Positions 45,401 through 52,159 of a stretch of DNA of 64,000 nt are shown here, in pieces. The notes under the pieces were generated by a model that was not told the DNA's origin, searched no databases, and worked only from the letters and a program-made list of their open reading frames with translations. Both the position numbers and the translations under genes were made by a program. Location of the stretch: the NCBI GenBank assembly GCA_026874595.1, contig CM049317.1:63747118-63811117 (forward strand), given 5' to 3'. This DNA comes from Sipunculus nudus. Lineage: Eukaryota; Annelida; Sipuncula; Golfingiida; Sipunculidae. The number at the start of each line of letters is the position of its first letter. The stretch's first letter is position 1.

Positions 45401-48060
45401 TTTCAGTGATTAACCCATAACAAGTATACGTCAAAAAATGAATGTATTGTAACGGGTCAACAAAGATCAAGAAAGGGACCCTGTTTCCGCGGGATATAAA
45501 TATGACGAATTTCCTCACAATTTTAAAACAAAACCCCGGATTTGGTGCGTATACGCACTGAAGTTAATATAAAACGTTGGAGTCTGAGGGCCAGTATTTC
45601 AGCTTTTTTTAAAACTTGTGCATATAATTTCATGCACAATGAAGGACAAAAAGGACAATTATTGGCGATGCCATTCCATGTCATACATCGGCTCAGCTGT
45701 CAAAGGCATTTACGCAAGGTGACTTACATAATCGGGGTACCGATGTCCCGTACTATATTTTCTCATCTATCAAAGAAATACTGATTTACCTACCTTGATA
45801 TGATCATTTTATGTATTTTACTAACTTATTAAGCGATGACATTTATTAAAGAGTGCATTTATTACCATCCTTATTTTTCCTCTTCACCTGCAAAGGAAAT
45901 CTCGAAATGCAGTCATTCATAAAATTCTCTCGTACAACACAAAATAAAATCATCTGCAAATCGGTATCACTTTGGTAAGTTATTATTTTTCAAAACTTCA
46001 CACAACTATCAATAAGAGATCGTTGTTTTTTTTCTGAATTGTCCTGAATGTGCTGTGAAGTCAAACACGTGTACACAAGCAGCAGTGTTGAAGTAAGATG
46101 ATCGTAACGCACTTTGGAATTGGCAGATATGAGGGGGGGGGGGCTTATTAGGGTATAAAATATTTCGGGGGGGGGGGGGAATAAATTTTCCCAACTGCGA
46201 CTTAATGTGAATGTTTTATGCCCTGTCTTATTCAACGGGTCAACGTACTTGACTCAATACAGAAGGAGTCTCATGGTCATTGATTAAGACATAATTGTAA
46301 GTTACAAATGAAGTCTTCTCTTGGCTTTCGCGGTGTATAAAAGGCCTTCATATCTAACCATATTTAAAAAAAAATCCACTTGCCCCCTGCGATATCGCTC
46401 GATTCACTCGCGCCTACTATATCTTCCGATTTTACATTTTAAAAAGTGGACAGTTATATGCACTAAATGTACCCCATTATCAAACTACCCGCTGCTGTGG
46501 TAGCTTGCCAAAACAGCCTGTTGCTATCCGTACAGTGTGGGTTTTCGCTTATCATACAGCCAGGCCGGGATAGTAATTGTTTGTGTCTGCATCCATACCT
46601 ACAATTTAAAACATACACGTTTGTGTCAATTTATCTGCAATGGTTGGGAATGCTGACTCATAGCGGTAGGTTTGAGCAACTGTTAACTTTGAGATTTTTA
46701 GCCTAAACGAATATTTAAATATGTCATTGTCTCTATATATAAAGTCAGAAATGTGACAAAAGTCTCTCATTTTAATTACTGATTTAAATTAATCTCTGTA
46801 AAGCAGGGGGGATGATAACATTTATCATCCCTTTTGCCATAACTATGGGGTATATACCTGGACCATCCCCCTGTATTGACGACCCTGATTATAGTAACAC
46901 TGTTACGGGGTGACATAAAAGCGGACCGAACTGTCTCGCTAGTGAAGCTTACTTTGCTATCGAAGCGGTTGGTTCGCCGGACTTGTGCGCCACCGACCTG
47001 GGTTCGACTCTCGGATCGGCCCAGGATTTTTCCCCTAAAAAAATTTGTCTTGGTAACAAAATTGGGGCTCGTCCGGGATGACGATAAAACTTTGTGGCCC
47101 AGGGAATAAGCTCACCAAAGTGTGACTCCTGGGGAAAATTAGTCTTGTTCTGATAACAGAACGCTCTTAAGAGGGGGTGTGTTACGGGGTGCACATAAAA
47201 AAAGCGGACCGAACTGTCTCGCTAGTGAAGCTTGCTTTGCTAGCGAAGCGGTTGGTACGCCGGACTTGTACGCCACCAACCTGGGTTCGAAACCGGGATC
47301 GGCCCAGGATTTTCCCCTCATTAATTTGACTTCGTAACAAAATGGGGGCTCGTCTAACGTGACGGTTAACTTTGTGGCCCAGGGAATAAGTTCACCAAAG
47401 TGTGACTCCTGGGATAATTAGTCTTGTTCTGATAGCAAAACGCTTATAAGAGGGGGTGTGTTACGGGGTGACATTAAAGCGGACCGAACTGTCTCGATAG
47501 TGAAGCTTGCTTTGCTATCGAAGCGGTTGGTTCGCCGGACTTGTGCGCAACCGACCTGGGTTCGACTCCCGGATCGGCCCAGGATTTTTCCCCTAAAAAA
47601 ATTGTCTTCGTAACAATACATATAAAAAAATGTTTAAATACGTTTGTATGTAATTGTAATTCACCTCAGTAATGATGGTTGAATGGTACCGCGACCGATC
47701 ATAGTCCCATCTGTACCTGCAAGGAACAGCTTCCGGTAGCGTGGAATTTGAAATCCCCTGTGTGACATTTACTTCTGTGACACTAGAGTAGTTCCGGTCA
47801 TACATGAAGCAAGATTCATACATACCCGTCTTGGCGTTGTATGGGATGCTGTATCTCATAGCATCGACCTGGCTAACATTTAAATTCTTCAGAGCAGGGA
47901 CGGAGCAATGATGCTCTGACGATGCTCCAAGGAAAAGTATAACCATCATATTCAGACCGTAAGAAGTAGTGGAGAGACCCAAAGCTGCCACCATGAAAAA
48001 TTGGTATCTGCCGAATCCTCCCAGCTCTTCAAGATGGTCATCAAATTCTACAACAGGCAT
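20235..48060 (-). CDS. SLC22-family organic cation/carnitine transporter-like protein (copy A), 10 exons
   Basis: The ten exons below join to 1695 nt, 564 codons plus stop, with all phases matching. This is the usual SLC22 size. Membrane transporter of the major facilitator superfamily with 12 predicted spans. Landmarks: N-terminal span, then a large extracellular loop (about 45-127) with Cys 52, 84, 114 and sequons at Asn 61, 90, 98, 105; the family signature STIITEWDLVCD (about 127-138); the MFS loop motif GYLADRFGRK (162-171); PDESARWL (about 277-284) in the PESPRWL position before the central cytosolic loop; NIYTMELYPTELR in the second half; LPETKGRPLPD after span 12; and a 37-residue tail. 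Most relatives move organic cations, carnitine or anions, some using Na+ or proton gradients. The substrate cannot be told from sequence. A near-identical copy starts 8.7 kb away. No disabling change is seen. Confidence 0.93.
20373..20402. repeat. (AT)n microsatellite in transporter A intron 9
   Basis: About 30 bases of AT just upstream of the exon 10 acceptor. Copy B has a longer AT tract at the matching place (56928-56999). Confidence 0.95.
20560..21535 (+). repeat. Composite interspersed repeat, copy 1 (transporter A intron 9)
   Basis: Ordered blocks shared with 36480-37345: aagatggaaagtttg, gtgaccttgacc, tcaatccaacctggagttat, a (CAGA)n tract, aataaacacaccaggt, ctgacatgattgttgt, then the gcaagattcat block and the gacggacgacggacaaa end. 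It is absent from copy B of the gene, so it inserted after the duplication or was lost there. Confidence 0.8.
22645..22787 (-). CDS. Transporter A exon 9: TM12 and LPETKG
   Basis: Encodes GNPSRLITVVVMGSTQ, span 12, then LPETKGRPLPDAIADVE. I end it at the donor AG|GTTAAA because copy B has an aligned AG|GTCAAA there and both then join a conserved tail exon in phase. Reading through would give 9 more codons and a stop at 22617. Confidence 0.85.
22983..23132. mobile_element. Short foldback element in transporter A intron 8
   Basis: Inverted arms ggaggtatgagctc (23025-23038) and gagctcatacctcc (23096-23109) are perfect complements, with weaker outer pairing (gatccgggt / acccagatcc). A diverged copy sits at the same place in copy B (58085-58245), so it predates the duplication. 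Confidence 0.75.
24214..24401 (-). CDS. Transporter A exon 8: TM10-TM11 with ELYPTELR motif
   Basis: Encodes MGMIGTVLTMLNKFF, NIYTMELYPTELRSIGSG and ARPGAFFAPYLADM. 188 nt, acceptor attttcag, donor gtaagg. ELYPTELR is a family hallmark in the second half of SLC22 carriers. Confidence 0.94.
24974..25203. mobile_element. Pogo/Tigger-type MITE in transporter A intron 7
   Basis: The ends acagtatcatttatccgaac and (inverted) acagagcgtcgcttaaccga resemble Tigger terminal repeats. Internal gttcgaattaacga blocks are also present. No coding capacity. A related element sits at the same intron position in copy B. Confidence 0.7.
25227..25441 (-). CDS. Transporter A exon 7: TM7-TM9
   Basis: Encodes CTVILGYYTVSFSTSDLAGD, FNAFLGALVELPSYV and a GRR-containing loop. 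215 nt. The donor CAG|GTTTAA sits about 24 bases from the end of a pogo-type MITE, also present in copy B. Confidence 0.93.
26261..27015. mobile_element. Possible hAT-like non-autonomous element
   Basis: Starts cagtggcggatac and ends ctgggtccgccactg, an imperfect inverted pair of the hAT style (CAG..CTG). Contains poly-G, a second poly-G at about 26659-26676 and long AT-rich tracts (26793-26932). The 8 bp flanks do not match, so it could be two fragments. Confidence 0.5.
26793..26932. repeat. AT/TA-rich microsatellite cluster
   Basis: Consecutive imperfect (AT)n, (TATATAAA)n-like and (CA)n stretches in transporter A intron 6. Confidence 0.9.
27470..27740 (+). repeat. Interspersed repeat fragment with gaccttga/tcaaggtc inverted pair
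   Basis: Ends cgacgacgacgacagacgat like other mollusc-type repeats. Contains gaccttgatgaacgtcaagg, a near-perfect inverted repeat. Non-coding, in transporter A intron 6. Confidence 0.5.
28061..28143 (-). CDS. Transporter A exon 6: end of cytosolic loop, start of TM7
   Basis: 83 nt encoding ETHQKSNYIHLVKTPRIRLR and the start of TM7, ending TG, completed to Trp by exon 7. Acceptor ccgtag has a weak pyrimidine tract but is identical in copy B. Confidence 0.88.
28287..28530. repeat. Direct duplication with cagaagcggatcca and poly-C
   Basis: The string cagaagcggatcca followed by ggggtccatgcggtctggac and poly-C appears at about 28290 and again at about 28481, roughly 190 bp apart. Confidence 0.8.
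28481..28692. mobile_element. hAT-like fragment 48 bp from transporter A exon 5
   Basis: Left end cagaagcggatccagggg and right end gatccgcccctg are inverted. No matching 8 bp flanks. The right end lies 48 bp before the low-coordinate edge (splice donor side) of exon 5. Confidence 0.5.
28741..28867 (-). CDS. Transporter A exon 5: PDESARWL and central cytosolic loop
   Basis: Encodes VPDESARWLYVKGRKKEAEQ and the loop to HVVVT. 127 nt with acceptor tttgtag and donor gtaatg. Copy B differs here by only a few residues (K/Q, A/E, M/I). Confidence 0.93.
30014..30182 (-). CDS. Transporter A exon 4: TM5-TM6
   Basis: Encodes SELSPARWRTEAVLVGLMPW and the next span pair to LMLVYT. 169 nt, acceptor tttcag, donor gtaaga. 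The SELSPARWR string matches the loop after TM4 in SLC22 proteins. Confidence 0.93.
30310..30615 (+). mobile_element. tRNA-derived SINE (family 1), transporter A intron 3
   Basis: A-box-like gacccaggagtagagc and B-box gagttcaaatctc at tRNA spacing, followed by a body shared with 49325-49575 (inverted), including atgacccagcgatgg. Contains a poly-G run at 30427-30447. Absent from the equivalent intron of copy B. Confidence 0.75.
30690..32700 (+). repeat. Array of accagtctgcag-family units, transporter A intron 3
   Basis: The unit start ggtggcgccaccagtctgc (or variants) recurs at about 31385, 31704, 32003 and 32349, a spacing of about 300-345 bp. Each unit ends with a ttacgatttgtgccctgtta block. 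The array ends in the gacggccgaacggacgacgg motif. Minus-strand open frames of 60-90 codons in it are parallel shadows of the repeat. Copy B of the gene lacks this array. Confidence 0.88.
33067..33221 (-). CDS. Transporter A exon 3: MFS loop motif, TM3-TM4
   Basis: Starts FGRKFTLRIS and ends FYAIIGVL with one base left over. Acceptor ccttgcag, donor gtaagg. 155 nt, same length as in copy B. Confidence 0.93.
33365..33420. repeat. (AT)n microsatellite, transporter A intron 2
   Basis: About 56 bases of AT dinucleotide in the intron between exons 2 and 3. Confidence 0.95.
34026..34129 (-). CDS. Transporter A exon 2: TM2
   Basis: Encodes WDLVCDKKWLPATET, then a span to GYLAD. It ends AG, completed to Arg by exon 3. 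Acceptor ttttcag, donor gtaatt. It lies 13.5 kb from exon 1, but phase and family signature join perfectly. Confidence 0.93.
35367..35489 (+). pseudogene. Pogo/Tigger-type transposase fragment, N-terminal HTH
   Basis: Open frame encoding LSVNDKLSILERLD, then GTKPAELAREF. This fits the CENP-B/pogo-type helix-turn-helix (KLxILexLdxGxkxxeLAxeF). The frame stops where the second helix should continue, and no DDE catalytic domain follows, so it is a 5' relic. It lies in transporter A intron 1, antisense to the gene. The same superfamily is suggested for the intron 7 MITEs. Confidence 0.7.
35637..35777. repeat. Two (AT)n microsatellites
   Basis: AT tracts at about 35637-35672 and 35728-35777 separated by a short (CA)-rich spacer, transporter A intron 1. 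Confidence 0.95.
35960..36480. repeat. Repeat with ttcggtgatttttgaccgag block
   Basis: The block aatggttccagttcggtgat and flanking agaaatgttacct / caaattgcccaatatttcac recur at about 36045-36140, 36390-36455 (diverged) and 37495-37620. Each is followed by a gagctatcatcatcaaattt block. Non-coding. Confidence 0.65.
36480..37345 (+). repeat. Composite interspersed repeat, copy 2 (transporter A intron 1)
   Basis: Same block order as 20560-21535, with ggtggcgccaccacttttcg at about 37000 and the gacggacgacggacaaagcg end. The two copies are clearly homologous over nearly 0.9 kb. Confidence 0.8.
37346..39480. other. Transporter A intron 1, mostly unassigned
   Basis: 37490-37720 is a further copy of the 35960-36480 repeat with a perfect ggtggcgccacc (37698-37709). 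38060-38090 holds a cluster of gtctagac-type palindromes. The rest shows no gene or recognisable element. Confidence 0.5.
39491..39820 (+). repeat. Three diverged tandem units of about 107-114 bp
   Basis: The block catgaYaatcggcgat recurs at 39491, 39598 and 39712. Each is followed by a ctcggt block, a taggaacacc block and (units 2 and 3) a ttcacat/ttcgcat-atatttc block. The array directly precedes the retroelement fragment at 39930 and may be its leader or LTR-like region. Confidence 0.7.
39930..40420 (+). pseudogene. Retroelement fragment with RNase H domain (DIRS/YR-like or Gypsy-like)
   Basis: Frame-shifted relic encoding RVVFTDASKKGAGF, then in another frame VTVFTDNATTV, INPLVMEVLCFLFWL and YNLLPDAISRLH. 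These are the acidic FTDA/FTDN and DAISRL motifs of the RNase H part of reverse-transcriptase polyproteins, of the kind seen in DIRS-type and related elements. At least one frameshift is present, stop codons follow, and the catalytic RT core is missing. It continues poorly to about 40660. Class not certain. Confidence 0.7.
40661..41297. other. Transporter A intron 1, unassigned
   Basis: No gene or element recognised. The open frame to 40826 appears to be read-through from the retroelement debris. Confidence 0.4.
41306..41775. mobile_element. hAT-type MITE with perfect 8-bp target duplication
   Basis: Ends cagtggcgtcaat and (inverted) caggggcgtcaatat. Flanked by atatcgta at 41298-41305 and 41776-41783. 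The CAG start and 8-bp duplication are typical of the hAT superfamily. About 470 bp, no transposase. It carries (CA)n and (AT)n tracts (41360-41475) and poly-G/poly-C near both ends. Confidence 0.88.
41418..41475. repeat. (AT)n microsatellite inside the hAT MITE
   Basis: AT tract interrupted once by taaat. It lies inside the element and so moved with it or grew after insertion. Confidence 0.9.
42339..42407. repeat. (AT)n microsatellite, about 69 bp
   Basis: Long uninterrupted AT tract followed by an imperfect ccggtatatcggtatatcg stretch. Generates spurious 83-150 codon open frames. Confidence 0.95.
42728..46800. other. Transporter A intron 1, no gene recognised
   Basis: Contains poly-T (about 43648-43668), poly-C (about 44201-44218) and poly-G (46131-46178) runs. 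Short open frames such as 44537-44719 and 45000-45260 lack recognisable domains and have no convincing splice context. Confidence 0.45.
46805..46890. mobile_element. Fragment of the gggggatgat / tattgacg hAT-like family
   Basis: Resembles the right third of 41306-41775 (gggggatgataacatt, ccatccccctgtattgacg, accctga). Left end missing. Confidence 0.6.
46901..47058 (+). repeat. TRIM LTR 1 with tRNA-like promoter boxes
   Basis: A-box-like TATCGAAGCGG at 46958-46968 and B-box GGTTCGACTC at 47001-47010, 43 bases apart as in tRNA genes, then TTTTT after cccagga. The acceptor stem of a tRNA is not preserved. Confidence 0.7.
47062..47079 (+). promoter_or_regulatory. Primer-binding-site-like sequence (tRNA-Pro type)
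   Basis: TTGGGGCTCGTCCGGGAT differs at one base from the 18-mer complementary to the 3' end of tRNA-Pro that gammaretroviruses use. It lies four bases after LTR 1. The second internal part keeps only the first 12 matching bases (from 47343). Confidence 0.7.
47169..47179 (+). promoter_or_regulatory. Polypurine tract before LTR 2
   Basis: aagagggggtg immediately precedes TGTTAC. The same tract precedes LTR 3 at 47448-47458. Confidence 0.65.
47180..47339 (+). repeat. TRIM LTR 2, best match to Pol III boxes
   Basis: TAGCGAAGCGG (47241-47251) fits the A-box consensus and GGTTCGAAACC (47284-47294) fits the B-box consensus. The T-run is four bases. Confidence 0.7.
47459..47615 (+). repeat. TRIM LTR 3
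   Basis: A-box-like at 47516-47526, B-box GGTTCGACTCC at 47559-47569, T5 run. The T-arm (CTGGG / CCCGG around the T-loop) pairs fully with one G-T wobble in this copy. Confidence 0.7.
47665..48060 (-). CDS. Transporter A exon 1: start, TM1 and extracellular loop
   Basis: 132 codons from ATG to the donor GAG|GTGAAT. The FDDHLEELGGFGRYQ start and the following span are typical SLC22. The exon ends in STIITE, so the family signature is completed by exon 2, exactly as in other SLC22 genes. The ATG is the first in frame. The upstream sequence has no longer open start. Confidence 0.93.
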
Positions 48061-49324
48061 GACTGTGCCTTTGTTTTATCCGTAAATAACAAGCGTATTT
48101 AACATCTACGCGTAGTGTCCTTTACACAATCATATTAATTTCGGTGTCACCAACGCTCTTGTGTACATGCGAGGCTATAGCTCCCATTTAAATGTAACTG
48201 TTCAGTCTTCAGTCTTGTATGGTAAAAAGGAGCGTAGGCTATATATATATCCTATTTTTACAGCAGACATGGTGGTAGAGTAGTCAGGGAAGGCTGACAC
48301 AGATAGTGTGATATCTTGTAAAAGATTTCTCTGATTATAATACAAGACAGACGTGACTGTCAAGCTGCCCTTGATTCCCAGGGGCGGATACAAGATATCT
48401 TACATGCGTTGGGAGGGGAGGGTGGGCCTACCGTCCTGGCGAGGGTAAACAAGGGTGCGGGGAATTCTAATAGACTCTAAACGTTAATCTCGCACGCAGA
48501 AATATGAGAAATAAACGGCGCATTCATTATTAATTTAACTTATGTTAATCCTGTTCTCTTACATTGTAAAAAAAATAAAAATGGCATAGACGCGTTCCTA
48601 CTGCCCCCATCCAAATCTGCCTATCGTTCCATCCGCTAGTAGGTCATACATTTTATTACGGGTACAGACTAGTTATCCAGCTTTACAGTGTACGCCGCCG
48701 CATGGCCTCTCTACTGAAACTCTACTCTCCCTGAGAGACTAATTTTTTATCGCCCAACATATCCTACGACAGTCACATACACAGTGGCGTCTATTTATCT
48801 TCAAGGCATGGGAAGGTAGTTAAAATTTGGGGACTTTTTTTTTAAATCACACATATAATATATATATATATGTGTGTATATATAGTCCTTTCCAAGATCC
48901 TGAATCCGTCCATGCAGAGCTAAAAACCGATTATAAGGAACTTTTATGGAGGGTCAGGTAACATCCAAGAAATGATTCATTAGATGTTCGCCTTAGTTTA
49001 AAATTAAAAAAATCGTTACTATTAGGAGGCAGAATTATTTGTTCATCCCGCTGAGGGGGAGTTTAACGTCAGTCTCTAGTATTAAGGCAAACCTTTAGTG
49101 TAACTAAAGACGAGCGTGACACATGCCGATGGGCCCATGCAGGTGTGACCTAAATGGAGCCGCTTTCTTTCTTTTTTTAAGATATTTTTGGTGGAAGTAA
49201 CCGCCTCCATTTTATTATGCCTGCTTAACTATGTGGAACGTACGTCTGCAGAATTCCGTTCACGTTTAGAACTATGTGACAGGGGCTTACACTTGATTAT
49301 CCTGTTGTCAACCAGTTTCGGTGT
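48061..49324. other. 5' flank of transporter A, intergenic
   Basis: No TATA box or other promoter element can be claimed. Contains an aggggcggatacaag hAT-like end at about 48381 and a cagtggcgtctattt end at about 48783, both without a clear partner, and short AT tracts. Confidence 0.45.
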
Positions 49325-49575
49325 TTCACTCCTGCGGGTCCAGGATGTGTGTCCTCTCCAATGCTGGGTCATAACACCGAGGAACCGCAGAAAGGCGCAC
49401 TCATTTGTGAGTGAAACACGACTGCTGGGCACAGTCTCCGCATTAAGCCTGCTGAACGCTCACCCTGGGTAAGGGCTGACCGTGAAAAATCTCCCCGCCT
49501 TGGCTGAGATTAGAACTCATGATCTCCCGGCTTTGAGTCCTGTGCTCTACCCCTGAGCCACAGAAGCCGCTTGGA
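49325..49575 (-). mobile_element. tRNA-derived SINE (family 1), inverted copy
   Basis: On the minus strand, tggctcaggggtagagcaca (A box) and gagttctaatctcagcc (B box) are followed by the same body as 30310-30615, including atgacccagcattgg and cacaaatgagtgcgcc. This is the best-preserved head of the three copies. Confidence 0.8.
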
Positions 49576-50600
49576 GCCGCTTTCTTTCTGAAGACAGAGC
49601 TGACCCTATACGTCCTGTGTTTTCAACAGTACACAGTATGTCTAAGCCCCCTCCCGCCGATATAAGAAATAGGCACGATATTAGTCCAAGGTCTCCAATT
49701 TGCACCGATTGCATAATTCTAGTATATCAGTATTAATTACTGTAAACTGCTGACCTGTTGAACCAGAATGTTGGCCGAGATATGCAGTATTTGTTTGCGT
49801 TCTAAATACTAAAAAGAATGATTCTTAACAACAGACATTACCTTCCTCTGTTAGCCTCCCGCCTAGCCAAATGTGACGTGTTCTTGTTTTTGTTGTTGCA
49901 TACTCAAACAATCACTCATTTTCTTCCTGGGTCCTGATCGAAGCCAATTTCTGACGCCTGCCCCCATGCTGACTTTATATTACTGATATAGAAACATCTG
50001 TCGTCAAAGGAATTTCCGTCCATACAAGCAGCACCTAAGGCCAAACAGAAAAGTTTATGATTCTTCGAAATATGAGTACAAAAACGTGGAACATTACCAG
50101 GTTGGCTTGATAATACACAAATGTGCTTAAATTCTTAAAGTGGTGTATAAACTAAACACTGAGCAATCTATTTATAACATTTTCCATAGCACACATTAGC
50201 AACGGTACCAAGGATTTGGTTTTCATTTACAAAATAGACACGAAATAGGGAGAATCACTGCAAAAAGGCGTGATATTTTCCCTTTTCTGTTTAATATTTT
50301 GTGGATTTTACTTTTAAACTGGCGGTTAAAATTAAGTTTAATCCACTACTAAAGATAAGCAGAAAGCGCTGTCTAAGAGTACAGAAACAGTTCAGACAGA
50401 TTCGTTAACTCCTTATTCTTATATAATGATAAAAATTTAAGAAAAAAGTTAAGAAAGCTAGTACAACTGTTTGTATCAAGATAAGCAAAATTAAAATATG
50501 ATGGTAGGATATGCTATAAATTGCAGCTAAAAGTTCATGATGTAATTGATGTTCCCATTATAAATATAACTAAATGTAGGCAAAGAGCAAAACTATAAAT
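49576..50600. other. Intergenic, no gene recognised
   Basis: A+T-rich DNA between a SINE and a LINE relic. Nothing supportable. Confidence 0.45.
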
Positions 50601-50601
50601 T

Positions 50602-50850
50602 TCAAAATGCAACCCAGAACAGATAGGTTTTCATTTGTCTTTGGCAACCGTTATTATCACATCTGAGGAGTTCTAAGGGTGACTCGTTCCATAATTTTGG
50701 AGCAGCCACTGAAAAAGAACGGTCACCATATGTTCTCGTATGAGCAGCTGGTTGACACAGAATATGTTGGTCACTAGAGCGTAAACAACGTGATTGCTGG
50801 TATGGCTGCACAAGTTCAACAAGGTAGCCTTGAGCACTACCTTAAAAACA
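50602..50850 (-). pseudogene. Non-LTR retrotransposon (LINE) 3' end relic
   Basis: The frame reads LVQPYQQSRCLRSSDQ, then RTYGDRSFSVAAPKLWN and SPLELL...MKTYLF, ending in a stop. The YGDRSFSVAAPKLWN motif is the recurrent C-terminal motif of CR1/Jockey-type LINE ORF2 proteins. Only about 75 codons remain, consistent with 5' truncation. A+T-rich sequence follows on the 3' side. Confidence 0.85.
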
Positions 50851-52095
50851 TCTTGGTATAAGTACTTCTAAGCTAATTTCATGTGACACAGATTTTTAAT
50901 TTGGTACAGTATACATTATTCTAAATTTTGTACGGTGTTTTTTTTTCTCTTGAAATACATATTCTTTTACATTTACCTTCTTTCTCATATGGTATTTTAA
51001 TATTATTTAAACAGTACGCTATATTTTAGAACCCGGTAACAGCAAGCTACTTTTAATATAGGTTAATATTAAACTAAATGACAATATTTCAATTTTTGTT
51101 TTCTCCTATCATGTCTCTATCCACCTCAAAATTAAATTTCGATTCAATAAAGAATTAAAAATTTCATTCTTAAACATGTTTGTGAATATTTAAAACATGT
51201 GGAATCTGAAACGTGCTTAGAAAGACGAAACACGCTGAAAAAAAGAGACATCATTTTATACTTTTTCCAGATTCAAGCTGAAACGAATGACCGTTTATTT
51301 GAAGCATGTTAGGGGTCATGTCAGTAAAACGCGTATTTCAGGTTGGGACATGTTAATACTATATCATATTATTCATTTGAAACAGGTTTTAAAAAAAGTT
51401 TACATTATCTATCCCTGAAACATTTTTTCAATCTGAAACTTGAAAGTACCCACGTTTTATTTTGATAATTCACGACGTGTTTAAAAAAAAAATGGAACAA
51501 AATGGCGTTTTAATTTGAAATATGAAACGTGTTTCCAGCTTAAGAATGATAAAACAATAAATCGTTTATGTGGTTTTCCAAAACCTGAAAACATTTTTTT
51601 AAACATTTTCGTTCATTATACAGTTTCTTGACAAATAGGATTCATGTTATTTGTAAATTTGCTGGATTTGTCCGATCTTCATTCTTAGAAATGCAAGTCA
51701 GTCTCCACCATGACGGGGTTCCTATTGTGGCATTCTTCCTAATAACTGTTTTTACTCACGTATTCAATCCATAGAGATACACGTTAAATAACTTGGGAGT
51801 GAAGAGTGAACTGATTCTCATGATCCGGACCATCTACGGCGGGGACCGAGAAATTGTAATGATCTTCCCTGTGTGTAATTTTCACTAGAAATGGGCTGTT
51901 CTGTTAGTCAGGACATACACACATAAACACACATGGGTTCATACCAATAACATACTAACAATGCCGATTTCATTACCGTCCAGGGGCGTTAATACAGGTG
52001 GATGAGGGTATATATCCCCATCACATTTTGGCAAGGGGATGATGCATACATGTGTTCATACCCCTTGGTATTCTAAGAGTATGATTTACATACTG

Positions 52096-52101
<6 letters not shown>

Positions 52102-52156
<55 letters not shown>
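52102..52156. repeat. (AT)n microsatellite
   Basis: About 55 bases of AT dinucleotide. Confidence 0.95.

Positions 52157-52159
<3 letters not shown>

Larger units (their letters stand above)
46901..47615 (+). mobile_element. Tandem TRIM-like element: LTR-internal-LTR-internal-LTR
   Basis: Three units starting TGTTACGGGG at 46901, 47180 and 47459 (exact 279 bp period), ending GTAACA at 47058, 47339 and 47615. The LTR-like parts are thus 158, 160 and 157 bp with TG..CA ends and a 6-bp inverted terminus. Internal parts are 121 and 119 bp. Each begins 2-4 bases after the LTR with a primer-binding-site-like sequence and ends with a polypurine tract directly before the next LTR. No coding capacity. 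Size and layout fit a terminal-repeat retrotransposon in miniature in tandem form. No matching target duplication is seen at the outer ends. The last LTR ends 50 bp from transporter A exon 1. Confidence 0.75.

Noticed and set aside
46901-47615. Functional tRNA genes in tandem
   Set aside because: A and B boxes and the T-arm are present, but the acceptor strands do not pair and the anticodon arm is degenerate. The units are better explained as retroelement LTRs with a tRNA-like promoter.
46901-47615. CRISPR-like or satellite array
   Set aside because: The period is 279 bp with homologous spacers, LTR-type ends and primer-site/polypurine signals. This is a nuclear eukaryotic sequence with spliced genes.
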